From assembly GCF_016808095.1 (NCBI RefSeq), contig NC_068978.1, forward strand, positions 25,121,306-25,185,305: a stretch of DNA of 64,000 bases. Reading direction: 5' to 3'. Source of the stretch: Vigna angularis (taxonomy: Eukaryota > Streptophyta > Magnoliopsida > Fabales > Fabaceae). Made by a program: the position numbers and the translations under genes. The stretch's first letter is position 1, and every line of letters starts with the position of its first letter. The notes beneath the pieces were generated by a model that was given only the letters and a program-made list of their open reading frames with translations, was not told the origin of the DNA and searched no databases. Shown here one piece after another: positions 1 to 12,554 of this stretch.

Positions 1-1304
1 ATATTGCATTGGTTGAATATAAATGTAGGTGACAACTTCATCAGATGTGTTATGGAGACGGGTGTGGTATGTGCTTTGTTGTTTGAGTTTTGTACGTTAT
101 ACTATATTTAGTGATCTTTGATGTTGAAATTAATGGTTGTATACTATGCTAATTTTTGTTAATTTTCAGGTGGGTGATGATGTTGGTGCTTCAAGCAAGG
201 AAACTTCTTTGTGCTTTATGAAGACATCACCTTGGTGGGGGCCATGACTGATTGGAGGGTTAAAAGCATACTTTTGAAATGTAAACTCCTAATGTTTCGC
301 GAGTGACCATTATAATGGTATTTTTCTAGGTTTGTTATTTCCCACGTGTTGGTATAGGAATAAAAGTGGATGTTGGGTTCGTGGTCTTTATTCAGTGTGT
401 TTGTATCGTATGTGCTTTAGTAATGCTATTTAACGTCATTTTAACCATATTGGTTTCCTGTTTTAACTTAATTAAATAAAAGCCAATAGCAATGGAATTA
501 TAAATTGGTGAATTGTTTTGGTAAATACATGTTATTGAGAATATGTATTGATATGTGATACGAATACAAAACTATGTTATTTTCTTGTATTGTTGGGTCT
601 CGAGCAAAGCCAGAGATTTGAGTGTGACCCTTCCTCCTGCGTGAGGACTTGAGAGGGTTGAAAGTCTAGTCCAATGGCTTTGGCTCGTGCTGAGTATAGT
701 GCATCGGTGCGCATAGCGTTGGTGTTTTTACTTGTTAGTCTTTGAGAAATCAGGGAGAAGGGTCGAAAGTTGCGATAGAAGATGACTCAAATTGTCTTGT
801 TAGTGAGAACAGTTTATGATGACACAATACAAGGAAACTATATTGGTTCATGAAGAATTTGACTGTGATGTTAATGCTGTGATGAAATATGTTTTTATGG
901 TTATCTTACTTATGCGTTTAATATGATTATGTTACGTTGTATGTTATGATATTTTTTATTTCTCACCCTTACATGTTTAGGGTTATGGTTTTCACTTACA
1001 ATGATCATACTTGTACAGGAGTAGATGTCGTTACAGATAAAATCAGATCGAAGTAGGTGACGAGAGTTGAGATCTTTAATTTCAGGTTTGATTATTTGCT
1101 TTTCATTATTTAAACATTTTTCAGACTCAATATTTTTATGTAAAAGAAATAATTTGATATTTTTATTGAACAAACAATGTTTAAAGTTATGATTTTGCTT
1201 CCGCATTATAATCGAATAAAGTTTGATTATCTTAAATGAATGGTTTATGGAAATGTTTTGAAAAAACATTTGCATTGTGACATCTCAAAATTCGAGGTGT
1301 TACA
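1..1304 (+). repeat. Ty3/gypsy LTR, right-hand part (5' LTR of the element at 1308-2990)
   Basis: No coding frame is seen here. The stretch ends in GGTGTTACA at 1304, the usual terminus of plant gypsy LTRs. It is followed after three bases by a sequence like the initiator-Met tRNA primer site (TGATATTCGAGC against TGGTATCAGAGC). Decayed gypsy integrase lies further downstream on the same strand, so this is best read as the 5' LTR. Its left end is not located and may lie outside the window. Confidence 0.6.
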
Positions 1305-1307
1305 TTA

Positions 1308-1319
1308 TGATATTCGAGC
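1308..1319 (+). other. Degenerate tRNA-iMet primer binding site of gypsy element
   Basis: TGATATTCGAGC matches the plant retrotransposon consensus TGGTATCAGAGC at 9 of 12 bases. It sits three bases after the LTR terminus TTACA, the expected place for minus-strand priming. Confidence 0.5.
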
Positions 1320-1379
1320 TAGTCTCGTGTTGTGATTTTGTTGTTTGTGTAAATATTTTTGCTTATCTTTTGTGTGTAA

Positions 1380-2990
1380 ATAGAAAGGATGTCGAGACGG
1401 GAAAGAGTCACTAGGTACAACAAATTAGAAAAAGGACTTTGTTATAGGAGCATATTGTATCTTATGTTTCAAAAGCAAGGTATGTATATTAGCAAAGTCA
1501 TAAATTAGAAAGATGATTCTAAAAGGACACAAGAGTTGACTAAGATGTACAAGGATCTGAAGGAATCTTTTTGGTGGAGTGGAATGAAGAGAGATATGAC
1601 AAAGTTTTTGATGTCTTTTTTGGTGTGCCAAAAAGGTAAAGTAAAGCATAAAAGGTTGGGAGGAATGTTATAGTAGTTGAATATTCCACAATGGAAGTGA
1701 GATAATATCTTCATGGACTTTGTAACTCATTTAGCAATATTGTGGAGAAGGCATGATTCCATTTGGGTAATAGTGGACAAGTTAACCCAGAGTACTCACT
1801 CCCTGCCAATCAATCATAAGATATCTTTTGAGAAGCTCATGGAATTATATATTCGAGAAATATTAAGATTACATGCAGTGCCTACAAATATTATTTCTAA
1901 TCGAGATCTAAGATTCACATTCCGATTTTGACAGTTGTTACATATGAGTTAAGCTTATCATCTGCAAACAGATGGACAGTTTGAAGACTATCCAGTCTTT
2001 CGACAATTTATTGATGACATGCGTGCTTGATCATCTTGAAAGTTGGAGTGAAATCTTGTCGTTGATGGAATTCACATAGAATAATAGCTATCATTCTAGT
2101 ATTAGGATGACACCATAAGAAGCCTCATATGGGAGAAGATTTAAGAACACCTTTATGTTGGTACCAAGATGGTGAAGTAGTTATTGTGGGTCCTGAGTTG
2201 TTACGAAAGACAGTAGAAAAAGTAAAAGTAATTGAGGAACGACTACAAGCAACTTAGAGTAGACAAAAGTGTTATGAACATAAAAGAGGAGATTATTGCA
2301 GTTCAAGGAAGGATATCGTGTATTCCTACGATTTATGCGAACAACATGAATTAAAAGGGAAATTAGACAAGGAAGTTGTCACTAACACTTTGTTCACTTG
2401 AATAAATTTGGGGGAGAGTGACCGAATGAATTTGAGAGGATTTGAATGTAAATTTTTTGTGGTTTATTTAAGTGGATTTGGAGGTAAGTGAGAGTAAATT
2501 TGGAAGTAATTTTTTTTAATCTGTCACATCAATCAAATCCTACACTAATTCTCACAAACTTTACTTCCAAATCTACTCTCACTTACTTCCAAATCGACTC
2601 TCACTTACTTCCAAATCGACTCAAATAAACAACAAAAAAGTTTATCTTTAAATCCTCTCAAATCCATTCAACCACTCTCCTCCAAATTCATTCAAGTAAA
2701 CAAAGCTTAAAGTTCTTGGAGCTTATGAGATAATTAGAAAGATTGGACCAGTAACTTACAAGATAGCATTAAAATTTGCACAATGTGTTCCATGCATCAT
2801 AGTTAAGGAAATATGTTTTGAGTCGTGATCATGTGTTAAAAGTAGATGATATCCAAGTTAGAAAAGATTTAACCATGGAGGTTGAACCAATGCTGAGTGT
2901 TGGATGTTCAAATCAAACAACTTCATAGAACTTGGAAGTTAGAAAAGAATATGAAGGAGTAGCACCCCATCTATTCTCGAGGTAAGCCAA
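1380..2990 (+). pseudogene. Ty3/gypsy integrase remnant
   Basis: Broken reading frames match a chromovirus-type gypsy integrase in order. First come traces of the zinc-binding region (1530-1640, with KGKVKHKR-like residues). Next is the catalytic core start at 1713-1931 (MDFVTHLAILWRRHDSIWVIV, then LTQSTHSLPINHKISFEKL and NRDLRFTFRF). Pieces of the rest follow at 1960-2330. After a MITE insertion comes the C-terminal piece around 2715-2870 (GAYEIIRKIGPVTYKIAL). Gag, protease, RT and RNase H are missing between the primer site and the integrase. Stops and frameshifts are frequent, so this is a dead copy. Confidence 0.8.
2388..2705. mobile_element. MITE (318 bp, long terminal inverted repeats) inserted in gypsy integrase
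   Basis: The two halves are inverted copies of each other. The left end reads CTTTGTTCACTTGAAT and the complement of the right end reads CTTTGTTTACTTGAAT, and the match runs on for about 130 bp. The right half carries a short internal tandem repeat (ACTTACTTCCAAATCGACT). The insertion splits the gypsy integrase frame between LSLT and GAYEII. I could not find a clean target-site duplication, so the superfamily is open. Confidence 0.7.
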
Positions 2991-4254
2991 TTCTCGAGAA
3001 CAATTCTTTTTGGAATTAAAGGTATTAGGACCCAAGAAAATAAGAAATAACTATAAATAATAATTATATGAATTTATAGTAGTTTAAGTGTCTTGGGTGA
3101 ATGCATGTAATATTGCCTTACAAAATATTTTAAAAAATAAAACAATTTGAAATAACATCAATTCAAATGCAATGTATTTGAATGGCTTAAAAATTGTGAA
3201 TTTCCCCGTCAAAACACAAGGTTAAGTTAAACCTTCACAACTTCTACACTTTACCAGAGATGAATTAATCCTCCCAAGCAATTGCTCAATACTGGTTTTC
3301 TTCTATTTGAATAGTTAGCTTGCTAAATGTTAATAGCGACACATCTAGCAATTGAATATTCTCATTATTAACATGAAAATTATGCATTAGCTAGAAAAAC
3401 ACTTGCCTTCTAGCACACTATGCATCAGTTACCAAACGAGAACACAATTCAATATTCTGACATGCCTTATCTGAACACAATTCATAATGTAACAGAACTA
3501 ATACAATTGCAGAAATCATGTCTGTCAATATGAAGGCATCCATTTATTTTCCACCATTAATAGCTACCACATATGTGATGTATTTTGATCCTATCCTCTC
3601 ACGTCGCAGTTTCTTTTGCGTCTTAAAGAACTAATATTACCTTTTTCATTCAATATTCTTTTTCATTAATAGTATACGCCGAAATTGACTCTGTATAAGT
3701 CAATACAAATTAGCAACTCACAGTAACAGCTCTCTGCTGAGAATTAACTCAAATTGCATGCCCTCAAGAATCAATTTTACTTTCTGCACCTGCAATGATA
3801 TGCACTGAGGAAGGAGAAGATAACAAGAAATTTAGTAAATTGCAGTTTCATCTCCAATGTTGGAAGGTGAATTACAAAGGCTTTAAAGGCCAAATACGAG
3901 AAGAAACAATGGGTGATCTTGTTTGAAGAGAGAAACGGCCTGATTATTAAGCTAAAGAACGGCTCCAAGAAATATTGAAGCCTTGATATATATTTTTATA
4001 TAAAATATATTATAAAAATCATAGGAATAGAAAATTGGAAAGAAAAGGTGTCATATTTAACTAAAAATGCTAAAATAACAATGTACACTGCTTCAAAGCA
4101 AGGTGTCAAAACCATAACTATAACAATTCCATTTCCTTTATTCTATCCAAGTAATTTCACAAATCACAAATATTCCCGGTTAGTAACAGAGGAAATAGAA
4201 CACAAATATAGAAAAAATGATTCCTAGGTGATACAAAACGTATAGTCCAGAGGT
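2991..4254. other. AT-rich spacer and TIM9 3' UTR
   Basis: No convincing coding region is seen. The short minus-strand frame at 3777-3968 has no recognisable domain. The last few hundred bases, about 4000-4254, probably hold the TIM9 3' UTR, because TIM9 is transcribed leftwards and stops at 4255. Confidence 0.4.
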
Positions 4255-5093
4255 TTACTCAAAAACACCTTTATCTGTTGTAGATGCTTCTTGGGTGAGA
4301 TCTGAAAATCTCAAACCAACTTGCGTTGAAAGCCTCAAGAACTTTTGAGCACATCTGAGAACACAAGTTTCCTCTTGCTTGGTCAGGGATTTCCGATAAA
4401 ATGCATTGACACATTCATTGAAGCATCTCTCCACTACTGAATTGTACATCCTTAGACTGCAGTTTTGTTGGAGCAGAGAACAAATCAACAACAAAATCTA
4501 CCGTATGCAAAAAGGCAGAATAAAACTCCCACATTCACATCTTGTAAGTAGTGTCAATAATTTATGCAACAGAACATTTGTGCAAGTCCTGAGGAATCAA
4601 AGTGACAATTTCCACTCTGACTAATTTATGATTCCCATTAATACATAATTTTCACTATGAAATTCAATAGATAGTAGATCCACTACACACAAGTTAAGAA
4701 TACAATGCCAAATACCAGAAACACAACATAATTAATAGTTTAGAAACCTTACACAATATTTAAAGCATCAATCTTCACTCATTTGAACAATAATAAAAAG
4801 TCAAAAACCGATCAATTCAAAGCACACATACATGCAAAATTGTGATTCATTTAAAGCACACATACATGCATTCAATTTTGAACCACTGATTTATTATTTA
4901 AACTAGGGGAACTACATCACACATATGAACATCTCATTACAACTAAACAACGGAGTTTAAAATAATGAATAAATAAATCAAAATAATTGATCACTTACCT
5001 GTCTCGGAATTGGAGCTGGTCTACAATGGTGGACATTCTTTGCTTATCTTCTTCAGGAAAATTATCCAAGTCTGAAATTATTTTCTTGTCCAT
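4255..5093 (-). CDS. TIM9: Mitochondrial import inner membrane translocase subunit TIM9
   Basis: Small Tim chaperone of the mitochondrial intermembrane space. In other organisms Tim9 pairs with Tim10 to carry hydrophobic carrier proteins to the TIM22 complex. Coding exons on the minus strand are 5093-4999 and 4456-4255, joined by a GTAAGT...CTGCAG intron. The joint restores RDSLRMYNSVVERC, and the total is 297 nt (98 aa), the normal family length. The twin CX3C motif is intact: C43-x3-C47 and C63-x3-C67, spaced by 15 residues, which form two disulphides. The start MDKKIISDLDNFPEEDK agrees with plant TIM9 N-termini. The first 31 codons fall in exon 1. No presequence is expected for this class. 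A hAT transposon lies about 200 bp upstream. Confidence 0.93.
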
Positions 5094-5209
5094 TTTTCGA
5101 TCAAGGCGCGGTAATAGAGGGACAGAGAACAGTGGCAGAGGGTTTAGGTCTTTCGCCAGTAACGGCTCTGTTTGGTGAGGAACAGAAAAAGAAAGCAGCG
5201 TCTATGCTT

Positions 5210-5217
5210 AAACCCTA
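5210..5217. promoter_or_regulatory. Telo-box (AAACCCTA) upstream of TIM9
   Basis: AAACCCTA lies 117-124 bp upstream of the TIM9 start codon. Telo-boxes are common in promoters and 5' leaders of plant housekeeping genes for translation and mitochondrial function. Function here is inferred from position only. Confidence 0.4.
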
Positions 5218-5294
5218 TACCCATACTTCATCTGGTCGGGTTAGCGGGTCAATCCACCCTACCCGTGTAAAGAAGTTACGGGATGCAGTATGAG

Positions 5295-6959
5295 TATACC
5301 TGTCAATTTGGCCCTCCTTACATGGTTTGGCCCTAACCCACGTGGGTTGGGGCCAAAAAAGTCCACAGGGCCAAAAAGCCTCTCATAGGAAAAGCCCACG
5401 GGGCCAAAATATCTTCAAAAGCCCTGTGGGCCAGGGCCAACCCATGGGCCTTTTTTTTAGAAAAAATGTTCATTTTGAATACAAGGAAAAATATAATTAA
5501 CTCCTAATTTGTTACAAAAATAGTTACTATAGAAAATAAATTGAAATTTTTATAAGAGGAGAATTCTAAAATCAAGAAGCAAAAGCAAAATGATAATATT
5601 TATTGAGTTAGATTATCTAAGTATATAATTAAATGATAATTTAATAAATTTGAAATTTAAATATTTAATTTCACTTATTTTTAAGTTATAAGTAAGAAAT
5701 TAACTTTTTATCTAAAATTATCCTAATTGAAATTTAAGAGAAGATTTTCTCTAATTGAAGCTCTTAATTTAAAAAAAAATAGGCTTCTTTATTTTCTTAG
5801 AAAGTTATTGAAAAAGAAATTAAATATAAATGATTTTCTTTTTCATTTTATACTCAACAAATCATGTTCATAACAAAAATAATAAATAAATAAAAACTCA
5901 TAAACCTTGTGCAGACTGAAGTTGAAGTTGTATTCGCCCATAGAATTCAATCTCGTTGTACTACTCACTCAAAATGTTTACATTTTAAATGTCATAAATG
6001 TAAATATAAACATAAACATAAACATACATTTATGTTATGTGTTCTAATTGAAAGTTAAAAATAAATTATTTAATGTGTTAGTTAAAGAATTGAAATAGTA
6101 ACATTTGTGATTCTTTAGTACTTTAGGTCTATTTAAATTTTTCATTTTTTTATAAATTTTTAAGAAATTAACTTTCTTTTTATAATATATCTTATGGTGA
6201 TTTTGGGAAAAGATTATCAGAGAGAAAAAAAACAAAATAAAACATAAGTTTAATTTACACATAAAATATTAATATTATTTTTGATCAAAAAAATTTAGAT
6301 AGTAAATTTTTGAATTATTTTTAATTTTAAATAATTAAAAGCAGATTAAGTGATATTTTAAAAGTCGAGGAAACAAAAACAATGATTCTTTTTAAGAACT
6401 GTAAAAACAGTGAAAATATTAAATCAAATTAATATGTTATTATCTCTCTTTGGGGTTATTTTGATATTACTAATTATATATAATTTTCTAATAATTGGTG
6501 TCTGCAACATAAGACATAATTTTATTAAAATTGACAACAAAATAAAGCATTTTTATAATATTTCAGTAAAATAAATTTGTAATACTATTTAGTTGTATAA
6601 AATTAAGTGTGTGGTTTGCAATTGTTTTTAATTATTTAAAAAAATGGTTATTTTGAATATTAAATATTCTATTATACTATAATTAATTAGTTTTATTTAA
6701 TAATTTGAAATAAGAAATCCATTACATGAATATAAAATTAGTACTTTTAATAGTTGCTATTAAGAATGTTGAAGTTTAGTTTCCAAAAAAAATTTAGTGG
6801 GCTAAACCCACCTTAACCCTGACCCTAACCCCCTTGAGAGGGGGCTTTAGGGGTTGGGACTTTTTTTTTGGCCCCCATTTGAGGGGCTTCTTAAGATGGG
6901 GCTTTTTTAAGAGTGGGTTAGGGCTAGCCCCAGGGTCATGGGTCAAATTGACACCTCTA
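5295..6959. mobile_element. Non-autonomous hAT transposon (1665 bp) with perfect 8 bp TSD
   Basis: The ends are inverted repeats: left TATACCTGTCAATTTGGCCC, and the complement of the right end TAGAGGTGTCAATTTGACCC, the latter typical of plant hAT termini. The element is flanked by an identical 8 bp duplication, AGTATGAG, at 5287-5294 and 6960-6967, the hAT length. About 170 bp at each end is rich in GGCCCA/TGGGCC and CCCTAACCC-like blocks in both orientations, probably subterminal transposase sites. The 1.3 kb core is very AT-rich and has no transposase frame. Confidence 0.88.
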
Positions 6960-7552
6960 AGTATGAGGTTCCGCTGTCTCCCCCTTACATTACAAATTTT
7001 AGTTTCTTAAGATTTAAAAATTATAATTTTTGGACAAATTAAATGTAGGAAACAGAAATAGTGAAACTATCATAACAATTATACTTATATTTTGTTTTTC
7101 TTAATATTATTTTTTTCCTCTATTCTTTTTTATTTATTTTCATCTATTTTTTTAATTTATAATTCATTCTCTTTTTAGTCTTGGTTATTTCAATTTTTAT
7201 AATTTATATTCAATTTGATATTTTTTATGATGTCATATAAATTATTAACAATATGAATAAGTAGTTACTGTTCAGTTTACTTTTCTTTTTTAATTTTTTT
7301 AATGTTTTTAAAAAATTTATTATTTTTTTAATTTAACAAAAGTATCTACATATCAAATTAATATTATGTCAGGTAACAATATCAGTATTACATGTCAATA
7401 TTAAAGTTAAGTATCAAGTCAATATCAATGCCACAAGTTAATGTTAGTATTATTTGTATTTAATTTAGTTTTAATTTTTATTTTTTTTAATTTAGTTCCT
7501 AATTTTGTTAATGTTATTCAATTCAGTCCCAATTTTAAATTTCATAAGAAAA

Positions 7553-7869
7553 AATCTTCATTACTTTTAAAATTAGATGAAAAATTATTTATTATTTTTA
7601 AAAATAAGTTCATTATTTTTGAAATTAGATGGTAATTCTGCATTACTTTTATAATTAGAAGGATAAATTTTCATTGTTTTTAAAATTAAAAGGAAAATTC
7701 TTCATTATTTTTAAAATTAAAAAGAAAATTCTTCATTATTTTTAACATTAGAAGGAAACATTCTAATTTATTTCTAAAATAAGAAGGAACATTCTAATTC
7801 ATTTTTTAAATTAGAAAATAAATTCGTTATTTTTAAAATTAGAAGAAGAATTCTTCATTATTTTTAAAA
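7553..7869. repeat. Degenerate AT-rich tandem repeat, unit about 36-40 bp
   Basis: Roughly nine diverged units are built around TTCATTATTTTTAAAATTAG followed by AAGGAAAATTC. The frames across it encode only low-complexity sequence. The flanks (6968-7552 and 7870-8135) are AT-rich with nothing recognisable. Confidence 0.6.
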
Positions 7870-8135
7870 CAACCATAACCCTATTTTTTACATGTAGAAA
7901 AAAACAAACATAAATATAAGAGGTACCTAGGTTTCTCAATCTTAGGTCTTTTACCAAGGTTGTCATCAATATAAGGCATAGCCTTGAAAACTCAAAGAGG
8001 TCATACTTCTCTCATCATATATTTGTTGGCACTCAAACAATTGTTCCACTTTTATCTCTCATTCCAAATATTCCTCAACATCATCTTTACCATGGAAGGG
8101 AGGAAGATAAAGCCTAGGTTCCCTAGGGTAAGTTT

Positions 8136-8432
8136 CTATTGTTCTTCGAGTTCTCCTAAAAGGTGATTGATAATGGTTATCTTAGTGATGACTACTATAA
8201 AGCTCTTTTGTTTACTATGTGGAGAGAATGTGTCTCCAAGGTATTTTTTTCTTCTATATGAAAACCCCATTTTGTTTTTGCCTTTATTTTGATTGATCAA
8301 GAGTTGACCAATCATGTCTTTAAGCTCATTAATTTCTTTCTCCCTTTGTTGAAACTTTTGTTCAAATTCTTCCCTCAATTGCATGCTATCATTGTTAGGT
8401 CCCACACTACCTTGTACACTATATTCACTCAT
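8136..8432 (-). pseudogene. Possible retrotransposon gag fragment
   Basis: A 98-codon minus-strand frame begins MSEYSVQGSVGPNNDSMQLR and continues with a charged coiled-coil-like stretch (EEFEQKFQQREKEINELKDM, about residues 21-40). This arrangement is common near the N-terminus of plant retrotransposon Gag proteins. It then ends without a capsid or zinc knuckle. It could also be a chance frame. No host family is recognised, and nothing convincing lies between it and the LTR starting at 9161. Confidence 0.3.
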
Positions 8433-9160
8433 ACTTGTGAAATTTTTTAAAAATTGTTTTCACAAAGTTTTCAAGAACTTACACAAGTTATGAGTGAAAG
8501 AGAGTTTTCACAAAATTTTATTGTTTTTGGAATGAAGGATTTCTAAAGAGAATAAAAAGGTAAAGTTGTTTTTAGTAGCTCCCACGAAGCAGAGGTGAGT
8601 CACAAACGGACAAACTTAAGAACCAAGTCCTTCCTAGCTAGAGTTTCCTCAAATTATCTTTACCTAAGCTTCTAGGTAGAAATCTTTCAAAAGCTTTTTC
8701 AAATGTAAATTGAAATGCTCCTAAAACCAAAAGAAGGTTTAACTAGATGTTATGTTATCATATATATCACAAAGACTTAACACATATAAATCATTCAAGC
8801 TATCAAGCAAAATAATAGAGATGCAAATGAAAATGCTAGACGGTCCTAAGTGAAAGTACAAGTATAAATCCTTTTATATCTATCTATCATAAACATCTAG
8901 TATAATGTTTCAAATTGATAAACTAAGCTTTGTCATACACTCTGGTGATCAATCATATACTGCTCACATTTTGGTATAGTGCTACATCTCTTTATGATAG
9001 GATGAGCATCATATTTTAAATAGTCTATAAGTATTTTTGATGTTCTTTAGCACACGCTTATTTCCATGTTACCTGTTCTGTCATTTTTTGCTAATGTCCA
9101 AAGGGAAAGAGTAACTAGAAAACAAGTTTCTTGTTGTGCATCATCAAAAAAGGGAGAGAT

Positions 9161-10474
9161 TGTTGATAGGGGAACTATACCTACCCTACATATATATGTT
9201 TTTTATGATGAACAAGAAAATGGTTTTATGGTTTCTTACACAACAAATGGTATAACAATTGATTTATCCTTATTGTGTTTGTGCTTGATATGTTTGATAT
9301 ATGTATTCATTGGTTGTTGATAAATCATGCGTTAAACATATTGAACATTTCATTTCTAGAAGAAATAATCGGTTAAGTAATGTATATAATCTGTTAGATT
9401 TCTCCAAATATAATTATAGGCTTAACAGGGGCAAACAACTGTGTACTAATTGATTACATAAGTTGTATAATCGATTAAAACACGATGTTATGCCAATATG
9501 TGTTCGATTTGTGTATTGATATGTTTAGAATGGAAATTATTTTGAAAATATGCTTAAGTGTTGAACATAACCGATTACATAAGTTTCATAATCTGTTAAG
9601 TATGTTTCATTTGTCAAAATCAATTTCATTTAAAGTCTTAACTATTTCTAACGGTCAATTGGATTTATTGTTGGCTTGTATGAATTGTATAATCAATTGC
9701 ATGTGTTGTATAATCTGTTAAAATCAAAACAAAGGTAAAATTGTAAAAGCAGAAGGAAAAACTTAACAAATTACATAAATTTCGTAATCGATTAAATTGC
9801 GTCAAGATTCAAAACTCATAAATAAGTGTCTCGTGCACTCTTTCAATAAGAATTAATGAAAACCCTTTCATATATTAACGTTATTATTGATAATTAATTG
9901 CAGGTGCGTTACAGAAGAGTTCTTGAAGAATCAAAGGCATCAAAGGTTGAAACCCATCAAGATTCATTCAAGAAAGTGAGGTTGAAGCAGTTCTGATCAA
10001 TTATGTACTATTGGAGTGTTGTTGTAAAGATAAGTTTTTTCATTGATACTTTGTATTTGTACGTGTGCTAATGTGCCACGGGAGAGAGCTAAGATTGTTT
10101 TTTGAGAGAGTTGGGATCGTTCTCTATATTGTAAGAGTATGAGAGTGTTCACCTCTTGTGTTGCTATAAGTGATATTGAGTGGGTAAGAGAATGCATTGA
10201 GAGGGAATATCTCTATATTCTTGTATACTCCATCATTATAGTGGAATCCCTTCAACTAAGATTGTTGAAGGAAGACTATATGTACGCCTCGCCGAACCAA
10301 TATAAATAGGTTGTGTTTATCTTTCTCTATCCTTTCTCTTTTGTTGTTGATTCATCACATTTGTTTATTGATATTAAGAAACACAAAGTACTCATCAAAT
10401 TCTTGAAAGGATCAATTTTCAAAAGGGCTAACCAATTCACCCCGGTTGAGATATAAAGCATCAGTTTTTTAACA
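9161..10474 (+). repeat. Ty1/copia (SIRE/Maximus-like) 3' LTR with polypurine tract
   Basis: A purine tract (AAAAAAGGGAGAGAT, 9146-9160) directly precedes TGTTGATAGGGG, the layout of the internal 3' end and 3' LTR of SIRE/Maximus copia elements. The LTR holds repeated AATCGATTA and CCGATTACATAAGTTTCATA motifs (about 9360-9800). It also has the typical GCCGAACCAATATAAATAGG block near 10290 and CCAATTCACCCC near 10430. It ends in TTTTTTAACA, giving TG...CA termini. Only traces of the internal region remain to its left. Confidence 0.65.
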
Positions 10475-11026
10475 ATTTATGTTAGAAGATTAGGAATCCT
10501 ATTTGTTATTACTTTCATGTATGGGGTGTTTGATTATGGTTGATATAATCACAAGACTGTATCTTGTTGTGTGTTTGATTATGGTTGATATAATCAATAT
10601 ATATGTATCTTGCTGTTATGATTGTTTTATCGGTAGCTTATCCATACATGTGTGTGTTTGTGGGTTTGTGGGTTTGTGAATGAAATTATGGCGATTATTG
10701 TATAATATGTTATATGTGAACAAATGATATTATAGATGTTCTAGAGACATGATAGATTTGTGAGATGATAGAGAAAAATTTAGATTTCTTTAAAAAGTTA
10801 TTTTTTGGTACAGACTTTTGAAACAAGTAATTATAGTTGTTTTATTTCCTTAGTCATTTTAATTACTTTTGAAATAATGTAATTAAACTAGACTTTTAAA
10901 ACTACAATGTTTTGAATAAATTATGCATATTAAAAAGTTAAATTTTTTAAAAATACATTTCCACGTTAAGTTTTAAAATTTATCCGCTTTTATAATATCG
11001 TGGCTTTCCAGAAATCGGGTGTTACA
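10475..11026 (+). repeat. Probable gypsy LTR 3' end
   Basis: The stretch ends in GAAATCGGGTGTTACA at 11026, the same GGTGTTACA terminus as the LTR at the left edge of the window. A block GTGTTTGATTATGGTTGATA is tandemly duplicated around 10530-10600. The start is undefined and no coding sequence is present. Confidence 0.35.
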
Positions 11027-11972
11027 TATTATTTAGCAAAAATTTCATGCTTATTAAGTATGAATACGAGTAAAAGATAAAAACGAAGATAATCAATAAT
11101 TGATGTCTCAACTTATTTTCATCTTAATTCAAATATAAATGATGACATGGCATTCAGAAAACACTTTAAATTTTCAGTATGATATCGTTATTCGTAATAC
11201 TTTAATCTTGTATCTCTTTTAATATATTATTTGAATTTAAATCGAATTAAAATGTATTTAGAATAAATTATGAATAACTAAAAAAAATATTATATCACAC
11301 TGTAAATTAGTTTTAGTAAATTTAAAATGTGTTTGATATGCTTGAACATATCATTTATTATAAATTTTAATTTTCAAAATTTAAAATTTATTATTATAAT
11401 TTTTATTTATACAGAATTAATATTAATATTTATACTTATTCTGTACAAAAACAAAAATATTTGATACCTATTAAATTAAAAATAAAACATAAAAGTCACA
11501 CCGAGTTAGTTAATATACAAAGAAAAAGAAGATATAATTTCATTCAGTAATAGATAAAGTAAGAGTACCTGAATCTAAGGTGCGTATTTTATAAGATATA
11601 TACAAATTCTGATAAAAGAAAAATATAAATGTGAAACGGTAACTAAAGTCGTGGCTTGATTCTGTTTTCAATCTTTGAATGGTAATTGAATCCTTAATTA
11701 ATTTTTCAAATTAGAAAATGTTGTATTTTAAAATAAGTATTATTTTTATCATTTGGAAACTAACAATGATTTTAATTTTTTTTATGTCAAGAATAATATC
11801 TGGATACTATAAATATATATTTTTGAATTTAAAAGGCTAAAATATTTGAGAAAATAAAAGCAGATTCATTCTCATTGGTTAATTAATAAAAACAGCCTAA
11901 ATTAGTTATGCACTATTATTTTATTGTTTTTAAACTTAATTTGATTTTTCTTTTTCCTTTTCCTTACGTGTT
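11027..11972. other. AT-rich upstream region of the MYB3R gene
   Basis: No gene or repeat is recognised. The right part is presumably the distal promoter of the MYB3R gene. Confidence 0.35.
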
Positions 11973-11984
11973 TCCAACGGGTTA
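11973..11984 (+). promoter_or_regulatory. MSA-like element (TCCAACGGGTTA) in the MYB3R promoter
   Basis: The mitosis-specific activator consensus is YCYAACGGYYA. This site keeps the YCYAACGG core and departs after it. It lies about 580 bp upstream of the start codon and close to where the transcript leader seems to begin (pyrimidine-rich sequence from about 12000). MSA sites are bound by MYB3R proteins, so autoregulation is possible. This is inference from sequence. Confidence 0.4.
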
Positions 11985-12554
11985 CCAGTTTTCGAAAGCC
12001 ATTGTTACTCTTTTCGGTAGCTCTTCGTAGTTTCTACCTCCTTTCTTCTCTCTATTCCCGCCACTTTTCTGCTAATAGTGGAGGTATCTCTTCTCTTTCA
12101 CGTAAATTCACGGTTTTGTTTCATTTTGTTTTTCTTTGTCAACTTCTGTTCACTCTCAGTCTCTCTTTCTCTATCAAGGTAACTTGTATGTCTCGAAGGA
12201 GTTTTTGCGTTTTTTTTGTTTCCACTGTAGGTTTCGACTTTTGGGTCACAGAACTTACTATCATGATTTGATTATTACTATTTGTGAGTGTGGTTAAGGC
12301 CCATGGTTTTTTATAACGGGCTTTTTTTGTTTTGGAGTTTTTTTCACGTTGGTAGTGCTATTATTTAATAACGGCTTCTGGGAATTGAAGTTTTTGTCGT
12401 TTACCTTTAAAGATTGAAACTTGTTGTGTTTTAGAGGGATTTTGATATTTTCATGCGAAATTCAATAGATGTATACAGTTTTCCGTGCCATTTTTTAGGA
12501 AGTTATCTGCAATGGTTTATTGATTGTGATTTTGGGTTTTGGTGATGATTTTAG

